NCBI GenBank assembly: GCA_022821985.1
Contig: JAJECP010000021.1
Location: 62,001-126,000 of the forward strand
Direction of reading: 5' to 3'
DNA length: 64,000 bases
Source of the DNA: Acidimicrobiia bacterium
Lineage (GTDB): Bacteria > Actinomycetota > Acidimicrobiia > Acidimicrobiales > Poriferisodalaceae
Made by a program: the position numbers and the translations under genes
Notes under the pieces: model-generated
Told to the model about the DNA's origin: nothing
Database searches by the model: none
The model's input: only the letters and a program-made list of their open reading frames with translations
In this document: piece after piece, positions 45,195-54,877 of the stretch
How positions within the stretch are numbered: the stretch's first letter is position 1
How the letters are laid out: the number at the start of each line of letters is the position of its first letter

Positions 45195-45788
45195 ATGACC
45201 GACCCGGCGCCCAGCGGCGCTGCGAGTCCCGCCGCGCCTTGGGGCGTCACGCTGTACGTGGTGTGCGGGCCGGGCGGCGCCGGCAAGGGCACGATCGTGG
45301 CCGAATTGGTAGCGCAAGACCCCACGCTGCTGCTGAGCCGATCCTGGACCACCCGCCCTCGCCGGGTGGGGGAGCCAGCCGAGGCCTACACGTTCGTGAC
45401 GGCCGAGGAGTTCGATGCACGCATCTCAGCAGGCGGGTTCCTGGAGTGGGCCGACTTCTTCGAGTACCGCTACGGCACCCCGATGCCGCCGCCCGATCTC
45501 GACCGCGATCTGGTGCTCGAAATCGACGTTCAGGGCGCTGTGTCGGTGCGCAACCGTGATCCTGCTGCCCTGGTGATCATGGTGCTGCCGCCGAGCCGCG
45601 CCGAGCAGGAGCGACGCATGCGCCGCCGGGGCGACCCCGATGCAGACGTGGCACGCCGGCTCGCCAAGGCCGACGAGGAGCTGCCTGTCGGCTACCGGAT
45701 GGCTGATCTCATCGTCGTGAACCGAGACATCTCGAGCACGGTGTCGGAGATCGCCGCATTCGTGGAGCGAACCCGGTCCCGCCGGTAG
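45195..45788 (+). CDS. gmk: Guanylate kinase
   Basis: This enzyme phosphorylates GMP to GDP with ATP. The 197-residue protein has a P-loop CGPGGAGKGT (GKG where many have GKS), SRSWTTRPRRVGEPAEAYTF for GMP binding, EWADFFEYRYGTP and VLEIDVQGAVSVR. The 'SWTTRPRR' form differs slightly from the usual 'SATTRxPR' but keeps the Arg residues. It follows mihF by 10 nt. Confidence 0.94.
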   Translation: MTDPAPSGAASPAAPWGVTLYVVCGPGGAGKGTIVAELVAQDPTLLLSRSWTTRPRRVGEPAEAYTFVTAEEFDARISAGGFLEWADFFEYRYGTPMPPPDLDRDLVLEIDVQGAVSVRNRDPAALVIMVLPPSRAEQERRMRRRGDPDADVARRLAKADEELPVGYRMADLIVVNRDISSTVSEIAAFVERTRSRR

Positions 45789-45791
45789 CCT
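45786..45791 (+). promoter_or_regulatory. Candidate -10 box (TAGCCT) upstream of rpoZ
   Basis: TAGCCT begins with the TAG stop of gmk and ends 10 nt before ATG 45802. No ribosome-binding site follows, so rpoZ may also be transcribed as a near-leaderless message. Confidence 0.35.
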
Positions 45792-45801
45792 GCGTTTCGC
45801 G

Positions 45802-46140
45802 ATGACTGAGTCAACCGACACCATGATCACCCCAGGGCTCGAAGACCTGCTCTCCAAGGTCGACTCGAAGTTCACGCTGGTGAGCCTCGCTGCCATGCGC
45901 TCGCGGCAGATCAACTCGTACTACAACCAGCTCGACGGTGGCATCGGCTCGGTTGTGCCCCCGCAGGTTGCCTCGGTTGCCCGCAAGCCCTTGTCGATCG
46001 CATTCGAGGAGATCGACGCCGACAAGATCACGTTCGAGCGGTTCGACCCCGAGGAGCGAGCACGGCTGGAGGCCGAAGCGCTTGCCGCGGCGGAGGCTGA
46101 CGCAGCCATGCTCGAAGTGGTTCCCGACCTCGAGGCCTGA
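45802..46140 (+). CDS. rpoZ: RNA polymerase omega subunit
   Basis: Omega helps assemble RNA polymerase around beta-prime. The 112-residue protein has the actinobacterial core: LLSKVDSKFTLVSLAAMRSR, QINSYYNQLDGG and KPLSIAFEEIDADKITFE. An acidic helical tail of about 25 residues ends the protein. The position between gmk and coaBC is conserved. Confidence 0.93.
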   Translation: MTESTDTMITPGLEDLLSKVDSKFTLVSLAAMRSRQINSYYNQLDGGIGSVVPPQVASVARKPLSIAFEEIDADKITFERFDPEERARLEAEALAAAEADAAMLEVVPDLEA

Positions 46141-46141
46141 T

Positions 46142-47401
46142 TTGCCTGACGCTGCGGCGTCTCCGTTCGCCGGGCGCCGCGTGGTGCTCGGCGTCAGCGG
46201 TGGCATCGCTGCGTACAAAGCAGTGATCCTGTGCCGACTCATGATGGACGCCGGCGCGCACGTCGTGCCGGTGATGACCGCAGCCGCACAGCGTTTCGTC
46301 GGCAGGGCCACCTTCGACGCCCTCGCCAGCGAGCGCGTGCAGACATCGATCTTCGGCGAGGACGATCCGATTCCGCACACCACGCTGGGTCAGACGGCCG
46401 ATGTGGTGGTCGTGGCACCCGCTACGGCACGTGTCATCGGCAGCTACGCCGCGGGTATCTCCGACGGCTTGCTGACCGCCACGCTGCTCGCCACGCGGGC
46501 ACCGGTCGTGGTCTGCCCTGCCATGCACACCGAGATGTGGGAGCACCCTGCCGTGCAGCACAACATCGAGGTGCTCACCGGCCGGGGCGTGCACATGGTG
46601 GTGCCTGAGGCCGGCCGTCTCGCCGGCGGCGACATCGGCACCGGCCGTCTTGCCGAGCCGGCCACGATCTTCGAAGCCGTCAGCGAGGTGCTCGCTGCGC
46701 TGCCCGAACGAGACCCCGCCCACGAGCCGACGCCGCCACGCCGCGACTTCGCCGGCGTCAGCGTTACCGTCAGCGCCGGCGGCACCCGGGAGGCCATCGA
46801 TCCGGTTCGCTTCATTGGCAATCGGTCATCGGGCAAGCAGGGCTACGCCATTGCCACTGCCGCCCGCGATCGTGGCGCCGAGGTGACGCTGGTGACGAGC
46901 GCCCCGCTCCCGCCACCCGAAGGCGTGCAAGAGGTTCGAGTCGAGTCGGCTGCCGAGATGGAGGCCGCCGTGGCGGCACATGCAGGCGCCGACGTGATCA
47001 TCATGGCGGCGGCAGTGGCCGATTTCCGGCCAGCCGACGTTGCGCCGCAGAAGATCAAGAAAAGCAGCCCCGCCGAGAGCACCGGAGCCCCGGTCATCGT
47101 GCTCGAGCACACCAAGGACATCCTCGCCGGTCTCGGGGCCGCAAAACCGCCGGGCCAGGTGCTGGTGGGCTTCGCTGCCGAGACCGCCGATGTGCTTGAC
47201 AACGCCGCTCAGAAGCTGGCTCGCAAGAACCTCGATGTCATGGTGGCCAACGACGTCTCGGCAGCCGGCGCTGGCTTCGCGCACGACACCAACATCGTGA
47301 CCATCCTGCTGGCCGACGGCACCGTGCGCCCGCTGCCGATCTGCTCCAAGCGCGAAGTCGCCGACGCCGTCCTCGACACCGTCGCCGAGTTGCGCCAGTA
47401 G
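46142..47401 (+). CDS. coaBC: Bifunctional phosphopantothenoylcysteine decarboxylase/synthetase
   Basis: CoaBC performs two steps of coenzyme A synthesis. The 419-residue protein has the FMN-dependent decarboxylase half ([49 protein letters not shown]). The synthetase half follows from about residue 200 ([51 protein letters not shown]). The start is a TTG two bases after the rpoZ stop; no ATG or GTG in frame is close. A gagg-type site lies about 8 nt before it. Confidence 0.94.
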   Translation: MPDAAASPFAGRRVVLGVSGGIAAYKAVILCRLMMDAGAHVVPVMTAAAQRFVGRATFDALASERVQTSIFGEDDPIPHTTLGQTADVVVVAPATARVIGSYAAGISDGLLTATLLATRAPVVVCPAMHTEMWEHPAVQHNIEVLTGRGVHMVVPEAGRLAGGDIGTGRLAEPATIFEAVSEVLAALPERDPAHEPTPPRRDFAGVSVTVSAGGTREAIDPVRFIGNRSSGKQGYAIATAARDRGAEVTLVTSAPLPPPEGVQEVRVESAAEMEAAVAAHAGADVIIMAAAVADFRPADVAPQKIKKSSPAESTGAPVIVLEHTKDILAGLGAAKPPGQVLVGFAAETADVLDNAAQKLARKNLDVMVANDVSAAGAGFAHDTNIVTILLADGTVRPLPICSKREVADAVLDTVAELRQ

Positions 47402-47526
47402 TTCTCTGCGCCGGCGCACCCTCTGCTGCGTCGCGACCTCGTTCGTCTAGCCTTGCCGCGCTGCTCGGAGTAGCGGCAGCGACAGGCCCAGACGACCGAC
47501 AGAACATGACCGAATCGGGAGCCACG

Positions 47527-48717
47527 GTGAACCAGTGGACCTTCACCTCAGAATCGGTGACCGAGGGCCATCCCGACAAGATGGCCGACCAGATCTCCGA
47601 CGCCATCCTCGATGCCCTGATCGCCGAGGACGATCACGCCCGGGTGGCAGTGGAGACATTGGTCACCACCGGCCTGGTCGTCGTAGCAGGCGAGGTGTCC
47701 ACCGAGGCCTACGTGGACATCCCGCGGGTGGTGCGCAACACGATCACCGGCATCGGCTACGACCATGGCGAACTCGGGTTTGACGGCAACACGTGCGGCG
47801 TGATGATCGCTCTCGACGAGCAGTCCCCGGAGATCACCAAGGGAGTTTTCGGAAGCAGCGAAGCAGCCGCGCACGAAGACAACATCCCTGATCAAGGCGC
47901 CGGCGACCAGGGGATGATGTTCGGCTACGCCTGCCGCGAAACCGACGCATTCATGCCGCTGCCGATCCATGTGGCTCACCGCATGGCCGAGCAGCTCACC
48001 GAGGCGCGCCGGTCGGGCTGCATCCCCTACCTGCGCCCCGACGGCAAGACGCAGGTGAGCTTCGAGTACCGCGACGGCGAACCGGTCGCGCTGCGCACGG
48101 TCGTCGTCTCTGCCCAGCACCGGGAGGGGATCGAGATCGAGGGCATGATGCGCCCCGACCTGCTCGAGCACGTCATCGGCCCCACCCTGCCTGCCGCCTT
48201 CGCCGACAACGACTTCGAGCTGCTGGTGAACCCGTCCGGCAGCTTCGTGAGCGGCGGGCCGGTCGCCGATGCCGGCCTCACCGGGCGCAAGATCATCGTC
48301 GACACCTACGGCGGCTACGCCCGCCACGGCGGCGGAGCATTCAGCGGCAAGGACCCGTCCAAGGTCGACCGGTCGGCGGCGTACGGCGCACGCTGGGTCG
48401 CGAAGAATCTCGTGGCGGCCGGAGCAGCAGATCGCTGCGAGATGCAGGTGGCCTATGCCATCGGGCGTGCCGACCCGGTCTCGGTGCTGGTGGAGACGTT
48501 CGGCACCGCCCACGTCGATCCGGAGGCCATTTCGGCGGCAGTGAACGAGGTGTTCGACCTGCGGCCAGCGGCGCTGCTGGCCGACTTGAACCTGCGCCAG
48601 CCGATCTATCAGACCACGGCCGCCTACGGCCACTTCGGCCGTGTGCCCAACGGCGACACCTTCCCTTGGGAGCAGCTCAACCGCGTCGACGACCTCAAGT
48701 CCGCGCTGGGTCTGTAG
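47527..48717 (+). CDS. metK: S-adenosylmethionine synthase
   Basis: MetK makes SAM from methionine and ATP. The 396-residue protein has [20 protein letters not shown], the [12 protein letters not shown] motif, and the phosphate loop [22 protein letters not shown] 47527 was chosen because GGGAG lies 5 nt upstream and family members begin just before [13 protein letters not shown]; the in-frame ATG 47506 is 7 codons longer and also possible. A TAGCCT at 47448-47453 may be the promoter -10. No SAM riboswitch was recognised in the 125-bp gap. Confidence 0.96.
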   Translation: MNQWTFTSESVTEGHPDKMADQISDAILDALIAEDDHARVAVETLVTTGLVVVAGEVSTEAYVDIPRVVRNTITGIGYDHGELGFDGNTCGVMIALDEQSPEITKGVFGSSEAAAHEDNIPDQGAGDQGMMFGYACRETDAFMPLPIHVAHRMAEQLTEARRSGCIPYLRPDGKTQVSFEYRDGEPVALRTVVVSAQHREGIEIEGMMRPDLLEHVIGPTLPAAFADNDFELLVNPSGSFVSGGPVADAGLTGRKIIVDTYGGYARHGGGAFSGKDPSKVDRSAAYGARWVAKNLVAAGAADRCEMQVAYAIGRADPVSVLVETFGTAHVDPEAISAAVNEVFDLRPAALLADLNLRQPIYQTTAAYGHFGRVPNGDTFPWEQLNRVDDLKSALGL

Positions 48718-48824
48718 CCGGCGGGCGCGACCGCGCCCCATCGAAGCACGACGAGTTCCCGCATGGGCTGCGGGGTTGTGAAAGCGACGCTCGGCGCCCA
48801 GCTGGAGCGGGGCAGACTGCAACG

Positions 48825-50711
48825 ATGCAGCAGGCGGTGCAGGTGCTGGTTGACGAGCCGGCCATCGACCGCGAGTTCACGTATCTCCTTCCGCCGGAAC
48901 TTGCCTCAGGGCGTGTGCCGATCACCGTCGGCACCATCGTGCGGGTAGTACTCAACCGCCGTCGCCTGCGTGGCTGGGTTACCGAACTCGATGCACCGAT
49001 GCGCGCCGACTTGGAATTGGCGCCGATCAGCAGCGTTGTCGGCGTCGGACCGCCTCCGCATGTGGTCGAGCTGGCCCGATGGGCCGCGTGGCGCTGGGCC
49101 GGCACCCGCGCTCGCTTTCTGCGCACGGCGAGCCCGGATCGCGTCGTCAAGGGTCTCCCAGCGAGCCGTCCGGTGCGTCTGCCGAAGGGCGTGTCCGATG
49201 ACCCGTCCGGAACTCCCGAATGGGTAGAAAATGCGTTGGCCGCGGCCGTCCCTGCGCCAGCCGGCGGTGGGCTGCCGACCGTCGTCCGTCTCGGTCCGTG
49301 CGGCGACGAATGGCCGTTGGTCGTCGAAGCAGTACGTCACGGTCGCTCGCTCGTGCTCGTGCCGACCGTGGCGTGGGCGGCCCAGCTGGTGGGCAGGCTG
49401 CGCCAAGCGGGCGTGTCAACTGCGCTTGCTCCACGCGACTGGGCCGGGGCAGCCTCGGCACACGCGGTTGTGGGGACCCGCGCCGGGGCCTGGGCCCCGA
49501 GCGGCCGGCTCGACGTGGTGGTCGTGCTTGACGAACACGACGAGGCGTATCAAGAAGAGGCTGCGCCCACTTGGAATGCACGTGATGTGGCGGTTGAGCG
49601 GGCCCGTCGCGACGGTGCCCGTTGCCTGCTGGCGGGACCCATGCCGTCGCCGGACGCCGTCCACATCGCCAATGCCGCGGGCGGGTCCACGAGGATCTCG
49701 CTCACCACCGCGCCTCGACCAGATGAGCGAGAAGCGTGGCCTCGAGTGCAGATTGCAGACCGGCGCCAAGACGACCCAGCGACGGGGGTGTGGTGCGGCG
49801 AAGCCCTCGCCGAGATGCTGCGCAGCGACGGCACCGTGGTGTGCGTGCTGAACCGCACCGGTCGGGCGCGTCTCGCATACTGCGCCTCGTGCGGCGAGCT
49901 GGCGCGTTCGCGCACGAGCGGCCGTGCCCTGCGGCTCGAGAAGCAGCAGTTCACCGACCCCGACAGCGGTGAAATCCGCCCTGCAGTGTGCGAGTTCTGC
50001 GGAGCGACGAAGTTCCGGCGTGCTCGGGTCGGGGTGAAGGGCGTCGCCGAGGAAATGGAGCGCCTGGCCCGCCGCCCCGTCATCCAGGTGGTCGGTGGTG
50101 CAGCGCCAGATGCAACCAGCGTCGGCACCGGCCCCGGTGCTCTCGACGCTGGCGCCGGAGCATCGTCGCGTCGCCGGCAACCGCGACCACAGGCGAGGCA
50201 GCCAGCGCTCTTCATCGGTACCGAGGCGGTGCTGCACCGGGTGCCGTCGGCAGACGCGGTTGCGTTTGTCGACTTCGACCAGGAACTCACGGCGCCCCGC
50301 TACCGGGCCGGTGAAGAGGCCTTCGCACTGCTCGTGCGTGCGGCACGCTTGGTGGGCCCGCGTTCGGGCAGCGGCAGCATCTTGGTGCAGACCCGGCTGC
50401 CTGATCATCCGGTCCTGGCGGCGGCAGCCGAGGCCGATCCCAGCGATTGGCTGCGTGCCGAGGTCGAGCGTCGTTCGGCGATGCGCCAGCCGCCCGCTGC
50501 GGCGTGGGCGCTCGTGTCGGGAGCAGCGGCCCCGGGCTACGTCGAGAACCTGTCAGCCGGCCTGCACGCCGAGGTACTCGACATTGCGGGACCCGCCGAC
50601 GGAACGTGGCGCATCCGTAGCGACAACCAGAACGTGCTGCTGGATGCCTTGGCAGCCGCCGAGCGGCCGTCGGGGAGGCTGCGGGTCGCGGTTGACCCGC
50701 TCCGGGCCTGA
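48825..50711 (+). CDS. priA: PriA-like primosome protein without helicase motifs
   Basis: This 628-residue protein has the PriA N-terminal DNA-binding domain (VLVDEPAIDREFTYLLP) and a degenerate helicase region. The Walker A lysine motif is replaced by VRLGPCGDEWPL, and the DEEH box reads VVLDEHDEAY. The zinc region keeps only CASC and CEFC. This helicase-lacking form is known from Actinobacteria such as Mycobacterium and Streptomyces, where it probably acts in replication restart without unwinding. ATG 48825 begins the conserved N-terminus. Confidence 0.88.
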   Translation: MQQAVQVLVDEPAIDREFTYLLPPELASGRVPITVGTIVRVVLNRRRLRGWVTELDAPMRADLELAPISSVVGVGPPPHVVELARWAAWRWAGTRARFLRTASPDRVVKGLPASRPVRLPKGVSDDPSGTPEWVENALAAAVPAPAGGGLPTVVRLGPCGDEWPLVVEAVRHGRSLVLVPTVAWAAQLVGRLRQAGVSTALAPRDWAGAASAHAVVGTRAGAWAPSGRLDVVVVLDEHDEAYQEEAAPTWNARDVAVERARRDGARCLLAGPMPSPDAVHIANAAGGSTRISLTTAPRPDEREAWPRVQIADRRQDDPATGVWCGEALAEMLRSDGTVVCVLNRTGRARLAYCASCGELARSRTSGRALRLEKQQFTDPDSGEIRPAVCEFCGATKFRRARVGVKGVAEEMERLARRPVIQVVGGAAPDATSVGTGPGALDAGAGASSRRRQPRPQARQPALFIGTEAVLHRVPSADAVAFVDFDQELTAPRYRAGEEAFALLVRAARLVGPRSGSGSILVQTRLPDHPVLAAAAEADPSDWLRAEVERRSAMRQPPAAAWALVSGAAAPGYVENLSAGLHAEVLDIAGPADGTWRIRSDNQNVLLDALAAAERPSGRLRVAVDPLRA

Positions 50712-50734
50712 CGGGCCGCGCGCGGGCGCGCCGG

Positions 50735-50740
50735 TAGCCT
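50735..50740 (+). promoter_or_regulatory. Candidate -10 box (TAGCCT), leaderless def promoter
   Basis: TAGCCT ends 9 nt before ATG 50750, with no ribosome-binding site between them. Confidence 0.45.
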
Positions 50741-50749
50741 CCGAAATCC

Positions 50750-51319
50750 ATGGGAGGCACGTTCGAGATCCGGCTGATGGGTGATCCGGTGCTGCGCCAG
50801 CGCGCCGCCGAGATCACCGACATCGACGGCCGCGTGGCGCGCATGGTCGACGACATGCTGCCTGCCATGTACGAGGCCGAGGGCATCGGCCTCGCCGCTC
50901 CCCAAGTGGGCATCCAGCGCCGCCTGTTCATCTTCGACCTCTACGAGGGCGACGGCCCCCAGACGCTCATCAATCCCGAGATCGTCGAGAGCGATGGCGA
51001 ATGGACCTACACCGAGGGGTGTCTGTCGGTGCCCGGTCTGACGTTCGAGATTGTCCGTCCAAAAGAGGTGCACATCGTCGGACGCGACCTCGACGGCAGC
51101 GAGGTCAGCATCGAGGCCGATGAGCTGCTGGCGCGTCTGTTCCAGCACGAGCTGGACCATCTCGACGGCGTGCTGCTCGTCGACCATCTCGAAAAGGCCG
51201 AGCGCAAGGAGGCACTGCGGGAGTGGCGAGTCCAGCTCGCGCAGCTGCAGTCCGGCACCAACGGACCGGTCGAAACCGGCCCCGTCCCGCTCGTGGGCCG
51301 CAATGCCGCGGAGGACTGA
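50750..51319 (+). CDS. def: Peptide deformylase
   Basis: Def removes the formyl group from nascent proteins. The 189-residue protein has all three motifs: GIGLAAPQVG, EGCLSVPG (metal Cys) and QHELDHLDG (the two His and catalytic Glu). It is followed by fmt, which encodes the formylating enzyme of the same cycle. The C-terminus has a short extension beyond the core. Confidence 0.96.
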   Translation: MGGTFEIRLMGDPVLRQRAAEITDIDGRVARMVDDMLPAMYEAEGIGLAAPQVGIQRRLFIFDLYEGDGPQTLINPEIVESDGEWTYTEGCLSVPGLTFEIVRPKEVHIVGRDLDGSEVSIEADELLARLFQHELDHLDGVLLVDHLEKAERKEALREWRVQLAQLQSGTNGPVETGPVPLVGRNAAED

Positions 51320-51355
51320 GCACTCCCGCGTTGCCGTCTCGCCGGACTGCATCCG

Positions 51356-52255
51356 ATGACCTCACCCGGCTTGCCGCTGCCGCCAGCACGGCCGCGCCGG
51401 ATCGCTTTCGCTGGCACCCCGGATGACGCCGTGCCGGCCTTGCAGGCGCTCGCCGGGGCCGGGTTCGAGATCCCTGTCGTGGTGACGGGGGAACCACGCC
51501 GTCGCAGTCGCCGCGGCGGCGATGCTCCAAGCCCCGTGGCGGCAGCGGCTGCAGAGCTGGACCTGCCGGTCGGCCACGATCCGGCCGACCTCGCGGGCTG
51601 TGATGCCGACTGCGCAGTCGTGGTGGCCTACGGGCAGCTCATCAGCCTCGACCTGCTGGCGGCCACGCCCATGCTCAACCTGCACTTCTCGCTGCTGCCG
51701 CGCTGGCGTGGTGCCGCCCCGGTCGAACGGGCGCTGCTGGCCGGTGACGATCGCACGGGCGTTTCACTCATGGCGCTGGAGGCGACGCTCGACACCGGAC
51801 CCGTCTACTGGCGCCACGAAGTGCCCATCGGACCGGCCGACACTGCAGCAGAGCTACGCAACCGGCTTGCTCAAGAAGGTGCTCAGCACCTCGCAGGCTC
51901 GCTCGCCGGGGGCGTCGGCACGCCCCAATCCCAATCGGGCGAGCCGACCTATGCACACAAGCTGACCCCCGCGGACCGCCAGATCGATTGGTCCCAGCAG
52001 GCGGCCTTCATCGACCGCCAGATCCGCGTCGGCGGCGCGTGGACCACGCTCGACGGCGAGCGCTTCATCATCCGAGTGGCGGCCGTGCAGCCAGGCGAGG
52101 CTGTGGCACCGCCGGGGACACTGGTCGACGATGCGGTCGCGACGGGCGACGGCCTGGTCCTCCTGCGCACCGTCCAGCCAGCGGGCCGAGCAGCGCTCGA
52201 TGCTCAGGACTGGCTGCGTGGCGCCCGCCTGCCGTCCAGCACCCGCTTCGGCTGA
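51356..52255 (+). CDS. fmt: Methionyl-tRNA formyltransferase
   Basis: Fmt formylates initiator Met-tRNA with 10-formyl-THF. The 299-residue protein has RIAFAGTPDDAVPALQAL, DCAVVVAYGQLI, the catalytic NLHFSLLPRWRGAAPVERAL, and a C-terminal OB domain with PTYAHKLTPADRQIDW. The gene starts 36 nt after def. In many Actinobacteria rsmB and rpe would follow; here they do not. Confidence 0.95.
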   Translation: MTSPGLPLPPARPRRIAFAGTPDDAVPALQALAGAGFEIPVVVTGEPRRRSRRGGDAPSPVAAAAAELDLPVGHDPADLAGCDADCAVVVAYGQLISLDLLAATPMLNLHFSLLPRWRGAAPVERALLAGDDRTGVSLMALEATLDTGPVYWRHEVPIGPADTAAELRNRLAQEGAQHLAGSLAGGVGTPQSQSGEPTYAHKLTPADRQIDWSQQAAFIDRQIRVGGAWTTLDGERFIIRVAAVQPGEAVAPPGTLVDDAVATGDGLVLLRTVQPAGRAALDAQDWLRGARLPSSTRFG

Positions 52256-52264
52256 CCACGGGCC

Positions 52265-52306
52265 CGACTGGCTGTCCGGCCAATCAGTCTTCTCGCCAGC
52301 CAGTCG
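52265..52306. repeat. 10-bp inverted repeat downstream of fmt
   Basis: CGACTGGCTG (52265-52274) and CAGCCAGTCG (52297-52306) are perfect inverted copies separated by 22 nt. There is no T-run. It could be a weak terminator for fmt or an operator for the phosphoesterase gene. Confidence 0.5.
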
Positions 52307-52324
52307 CGTCGCCGGTCAGTCTCG

Positions 52325-52330
52325 TAGCGT
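52325..52330 (+). promoter_or_regulatory. Candidate -10 box (TAGCGT), leaderless promoter
   Basis: TAGCGT ends 6 nt before ATG 52337 of the phosphoesterase gene. No Shine-Dalgarno sequence is present. Confidence 0.45.
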
Positions 52331-52336
52331 GGTCGG

Positions 52337-52909
52337 ATGCGCATCGGGCTGATCTCGGACACACACATTCCTGAGGCGGCGCCCGAGCTGTGGCCCGAGG
52401 CGTACGCCGCCATGGAGGGTTGCGACGCCATCTTGCATGCTGGCGACATCTACGACATCTCGGTGGTCGATCGACTCAACGAGATCGCTCCCACCTGGGC
52501 AGCTCGCGGCAACGGCGACGACGGATCGTCAGGGCGAGATGTTCAGCCCGACCATCCATTGCTGGCCAACGCGTGGGCGCACACCTTCGACGGCGTTCGG
52601 GTCGGCCTCACCCACCACCTGCCCGTACCCGAGATGTCCTTCTACACCGTGGCCGATGCAGTGGACCGGCACTTCGGCGCCGACGAGCGGCTCGACGTGT
52701 GCGTATACGGCGACACGCACGTCCACCGCATCGACACTCTGTCGGGTGTGCTGTGCGTCAACCCCGGATCGCCCACGTTTCCCCGCAACCTCAGCGCCCA
52801 GTTCGGCACCGTCGGCTATCTCGACATCACCGACGGCGTCGCGACACCATCGCTGTGGCAGCTCACCCCCGACGGCCTTGAACCCACGGAGTCATGGGAC
52901 TACGTCTGA
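52337..52909 (+). CDS. Calcineurin-like metallophosphoesterase (YfcE/MJ0936 type)
   Basis: This 190-residue phosphodiesterase has the metal motifs in order: GLISDTHIPEAA (D-x-H), ILHAGDIYD (GD), RGNGDD (GN-D), GLTHHLPVP (His) and VYGDTHVHRIDTLSGV (GxTHxH form). Proteins of this type hydrolyse phosphodiesters of unknown natural origin. It opens a block of catabolic or accessory genes after fmt. Confidence 0.85.
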   Translation: MRIGLISDTHIPEAAPELWPEAYAAMEGCDAILHAGDIYDISVVDRLNEIAPTWAARGNGDDGSSGRDVQPDHPLLANAWAHTFDGVRVGLTHHLPVPEMSFYTVADAVDRHFGADERLDVCVYGDTHVHRIDTLSGVLCVNPGSPTFPRNLSAQFGTVGYLDITDGVATPSLWQLTPDGLEPTESWDYV

Positions 52910-53017
52910 ACTCGTCGCGCTGTGCCGGTTCGCCGCTTCGGCGACAAATGCCTCGTGTGCCTGTGCCGCCTACAGTGCCGAGCGTTGCCGCACTGGTTCG
53001 AACGAGGGGGAGTGGCA

Positions 53018-54031
53018 GTGGCCGACGACAAGGACGCGTGGCTGGCAGCCACTGTTGAGCAGCCGATCGACGCCGACGAGGAGATCGTCGATCCGCATCA
53101 CCATCTGTGGGACTTTCCTGCTGGCACGTACCTGGTGCCCGAACTCCACGAAGACACGGGAGCCGGGCACAACGTCACCCAGACCGTCTTTGTGGAGTGC
53201 GCTGCGGGCTACTACACGAGCGGGCCTGAGCACATGCGCCCGGTGGGCGAGACGGAGTTCGTCCGGGAGCAGGCGGCGATATCAGCCGAGGCCGACGGGG
53301 CCACGATCTCGGCCATCGTCAGCTTCGCCGACCTGACGCTGGGCAATGCCGTGGAGGAGGTGCTGGCGGCGCACGACGAGGCCGGTGAGGGGCTCTTCCG
53401 CGGCATCCGCCACGCCAACGCCTGGGACGGCAGCGACCAGATCCGCGAGAGCCACACCAAGCCGCCGCCCGAGCTGCTCGCCGACCCGGACTTCCGGGCC
53501 GGCTACGCAACCCTGGGCCGCATGGGCTTTAGCTTCGACGGCTGGATGTTCCATACGCAGGTGAGCGAGCTGATCGATCTTGCTCATGCGGTGCCTGACA
53601 CGCCAGTTGTGCTCGACCACCTCGGCGGCCCGCTGGGCATCGGGCCCTACGCCGACCGCCGGGACGAGGTGCGCGCCGTGGTGCGCCCGGCGCTCGAAGC
53701 GCTTGCCCGCCACCCGCAGGTCACCGTCAAGGTGGGCGGGATCGGCATGAGCATCTACGGCGTGGGCTTCAAGCGACTGCCGCAGGCACCGCCGTCGGAG
53801 CACGTCGCGGCCACTTGGAGCGACGACATCCGCCACTGCATCGAGACCTTCGGCCCCGACCGCTGCATGTTCGAGAGCAACTTCCCCGTGGACAAGCAGG
53901 GCTGCTCGTACACCGTGCTGTTCAACGCCTTCCAGCGCATCTGCGACGAGGCCGGCTACACGGCCGCCGAGCGCGCCGACCTCTTCGCCGGCACAGCGCG
54001 CCGCTTCTACCGAGTCGACCCGCCTGCCTAG
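53018..54031 (+). CDS. Amidohydrolase-2 family metal-dependent hydrolase
   Basis: This 337-residue TIM-barrel hydrolase is related to lactonases and decarboxylases. It has VDPHHHLWDFPAGTY (H-x-H metal site near residue 25), FRGIRHANAWDG, PVVLDHLGGPLGIGPYAD and RCMFESNFPVDKQGCSY. The last motif has Asn where many relatives have the metal Asp (S-D-W-P), a form that recurs in one subgroup. GTG 53018 was chosen because GAGGGGG precedes it; GTG 53012 is too close to that site. The substrate is unknown. Confidence 0.8.
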   Translation: MADDKDAWLAATVEQPIDADEEIVDPHHHLWDFPAGTYLVPELHEDTGAGHNVTQTVFVECAAGYYTSGPEHMRPVGETEFVREQAAISAEADGATISAIVSFADLTLGNAVEEVLAAHDEAGEGLFRGIRHANAWDGSDQIRESHTKPPPELLADPDFRAGYATLGRMGFSFDGWMFHTQVSELIDLAHAVPDTPVVLDHLGGPLGIGPYADRRDEVRAVVRPALEALARHPQVTVKVGGIGMSIYGVGFKRLPQAPPSEHVAATWSDDIRHCIETFGPDRCMFESNFPVDKQGCSYTVLFNAFQRICDEAGYTAAERADLFAGTARRFYRVDPPA

Positions 54032-54059
54032 CCCAGCTAGCCAAGCCCGCGCTAGGTCC

Positions 54060-54078
54060 GCCGGCCGGTCCGGCCGGC
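54060..54078. terminator. GC-only hairpin between convergent genes
   Basis: GCCGGCCG (54060-54067) and CGGCCGGC (54071-54078) form an 8-bp stem with a 3-nt loop, flanked by repeated CTAG/AGCC motifs. There is no T-run, so terminator function is inferred from the convergent context. Confidence 0.45.
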
Positions 54079-54091
54079 CAAGCCAAGCCAG

Positions 54092-54859
54092 CTAGGTCAG
54101 GCCGATCCCTTCGTGGGGCAGCGTGGCCCACTGGGTCTCGTCGTGCCCGTACAGCAGGCGGCAGCCATGGTCGTCACGCATTGACTTCAGGTGGCGCATC
54201 GATTCGAGCTGCATGTCGTGGTCGTAGCCGAACGGCGGCAGCAGCATCCGGTCGAGCACGTCCTCCCAGTAGACGCAGTCGCCGGTCAGCACCACCGGAC
54301 CGCTGTCGAGCTCCACCCGCAGCGACTGGTGGCCCGCAGTGTGTCCCGGCGTGGGAATGCAGGTGACTGAGCCGTCACCGAACACGTCGTGCTCGCCTTC
54401 GATGAGCAAGAGATCGTGCCCGAGGTCAAAATCCTCGGGCTTGTACACCTCGTACTCGATGAGCTTGGGGTGATGCCCCGACTCCCACTCGGCCCGCTGG
54501 CAGATCAGCCGTGCATTGGGCAGCAGCTCGGTGCCGCCGCAGTGATCGAAATGCAGGTGGCTGAAGATGACGAACGTCAGCTCGGCCGGATCCACATCGA
54601 CGCTCTCCAATCGGGCTGACACCTCGTCGCCGGCGGTGTAATCGGCCGTGAACGACTTGGCCAGCAGCGGGTACCTCGCACCCACGCCTTCCTGCACCTG
54701 GGGGTGCATGCCGGTGTCGAACACCAGCGTCTGGCCGCTGGGGTGGCGCACCAGCCAGCTCGGGATCGGCAGTCTCACGTTGCCGGGCGCGTCCTTGATC
54801 ACCGACGCAGTCGGCGTCGACAGCCAGCCGCACTCCAGCGGGACAAGTGAGAGGCTCAT
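54092..54859 (-). CDS. MBL-fold metallohydrolase (N-acyl-homoserine lactonase-like)
   Basis: The 255-residue protein has the metallo-beta-lactamase metal motif FSHLHFDHCGG, TPGHTAGHQSLRV, the bridging Asp in LTGDCVYWED and the final His in LYGHDETQW. The overall spacing and the N-terminal WLVRHPSGQTLVFDTGMHP resemble AHL lactonases and related hydrolases. Real substrates of such proteins vary widely, so lactonase activity is a guess. It is co-directional with the enoyl-CoA hydratase gene and 55 nt downstream of it. Confidence 0.82.
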   Translation of the reverse strand: MSLSLVPLECGWLSTPTASVIKDAPGNVRLPIPSWLVRHPSGQTLVFDTGMHPQVQEGVGARYPLLAKSFTADYTAGDEVSARLESVDVDPAELTFVIFSHLHFDHCGGTELLPNARLICQRAEWESGHHPKLIEYEVYKPEDFDLGHDLLLIEGEHDVFGDGSVTCIPTPGHTAGHQSLRVELDSGPVVLTGDCVYWEDVLDRMLLPPFGYDHDMQLESMRHLKSMRDDHGCRLLYGHDETQWATLPHEGIGLT

Positions 54860-54877
54860 CAGGCTCAGTACCTCCGT

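Noticed and set aside
47402-47526. SAM riboswitch before metK
   Set aside because: No SAM-I or SAM-II/IV core pattern was recognisable, and a short leader from TAGCCT explains the gap.
52985-53015. tRNA-like GGTTCGAAC segment
   Set aside because: The flanking bases do not pair as a T-stem and no acceptor or anticodon arm fits.
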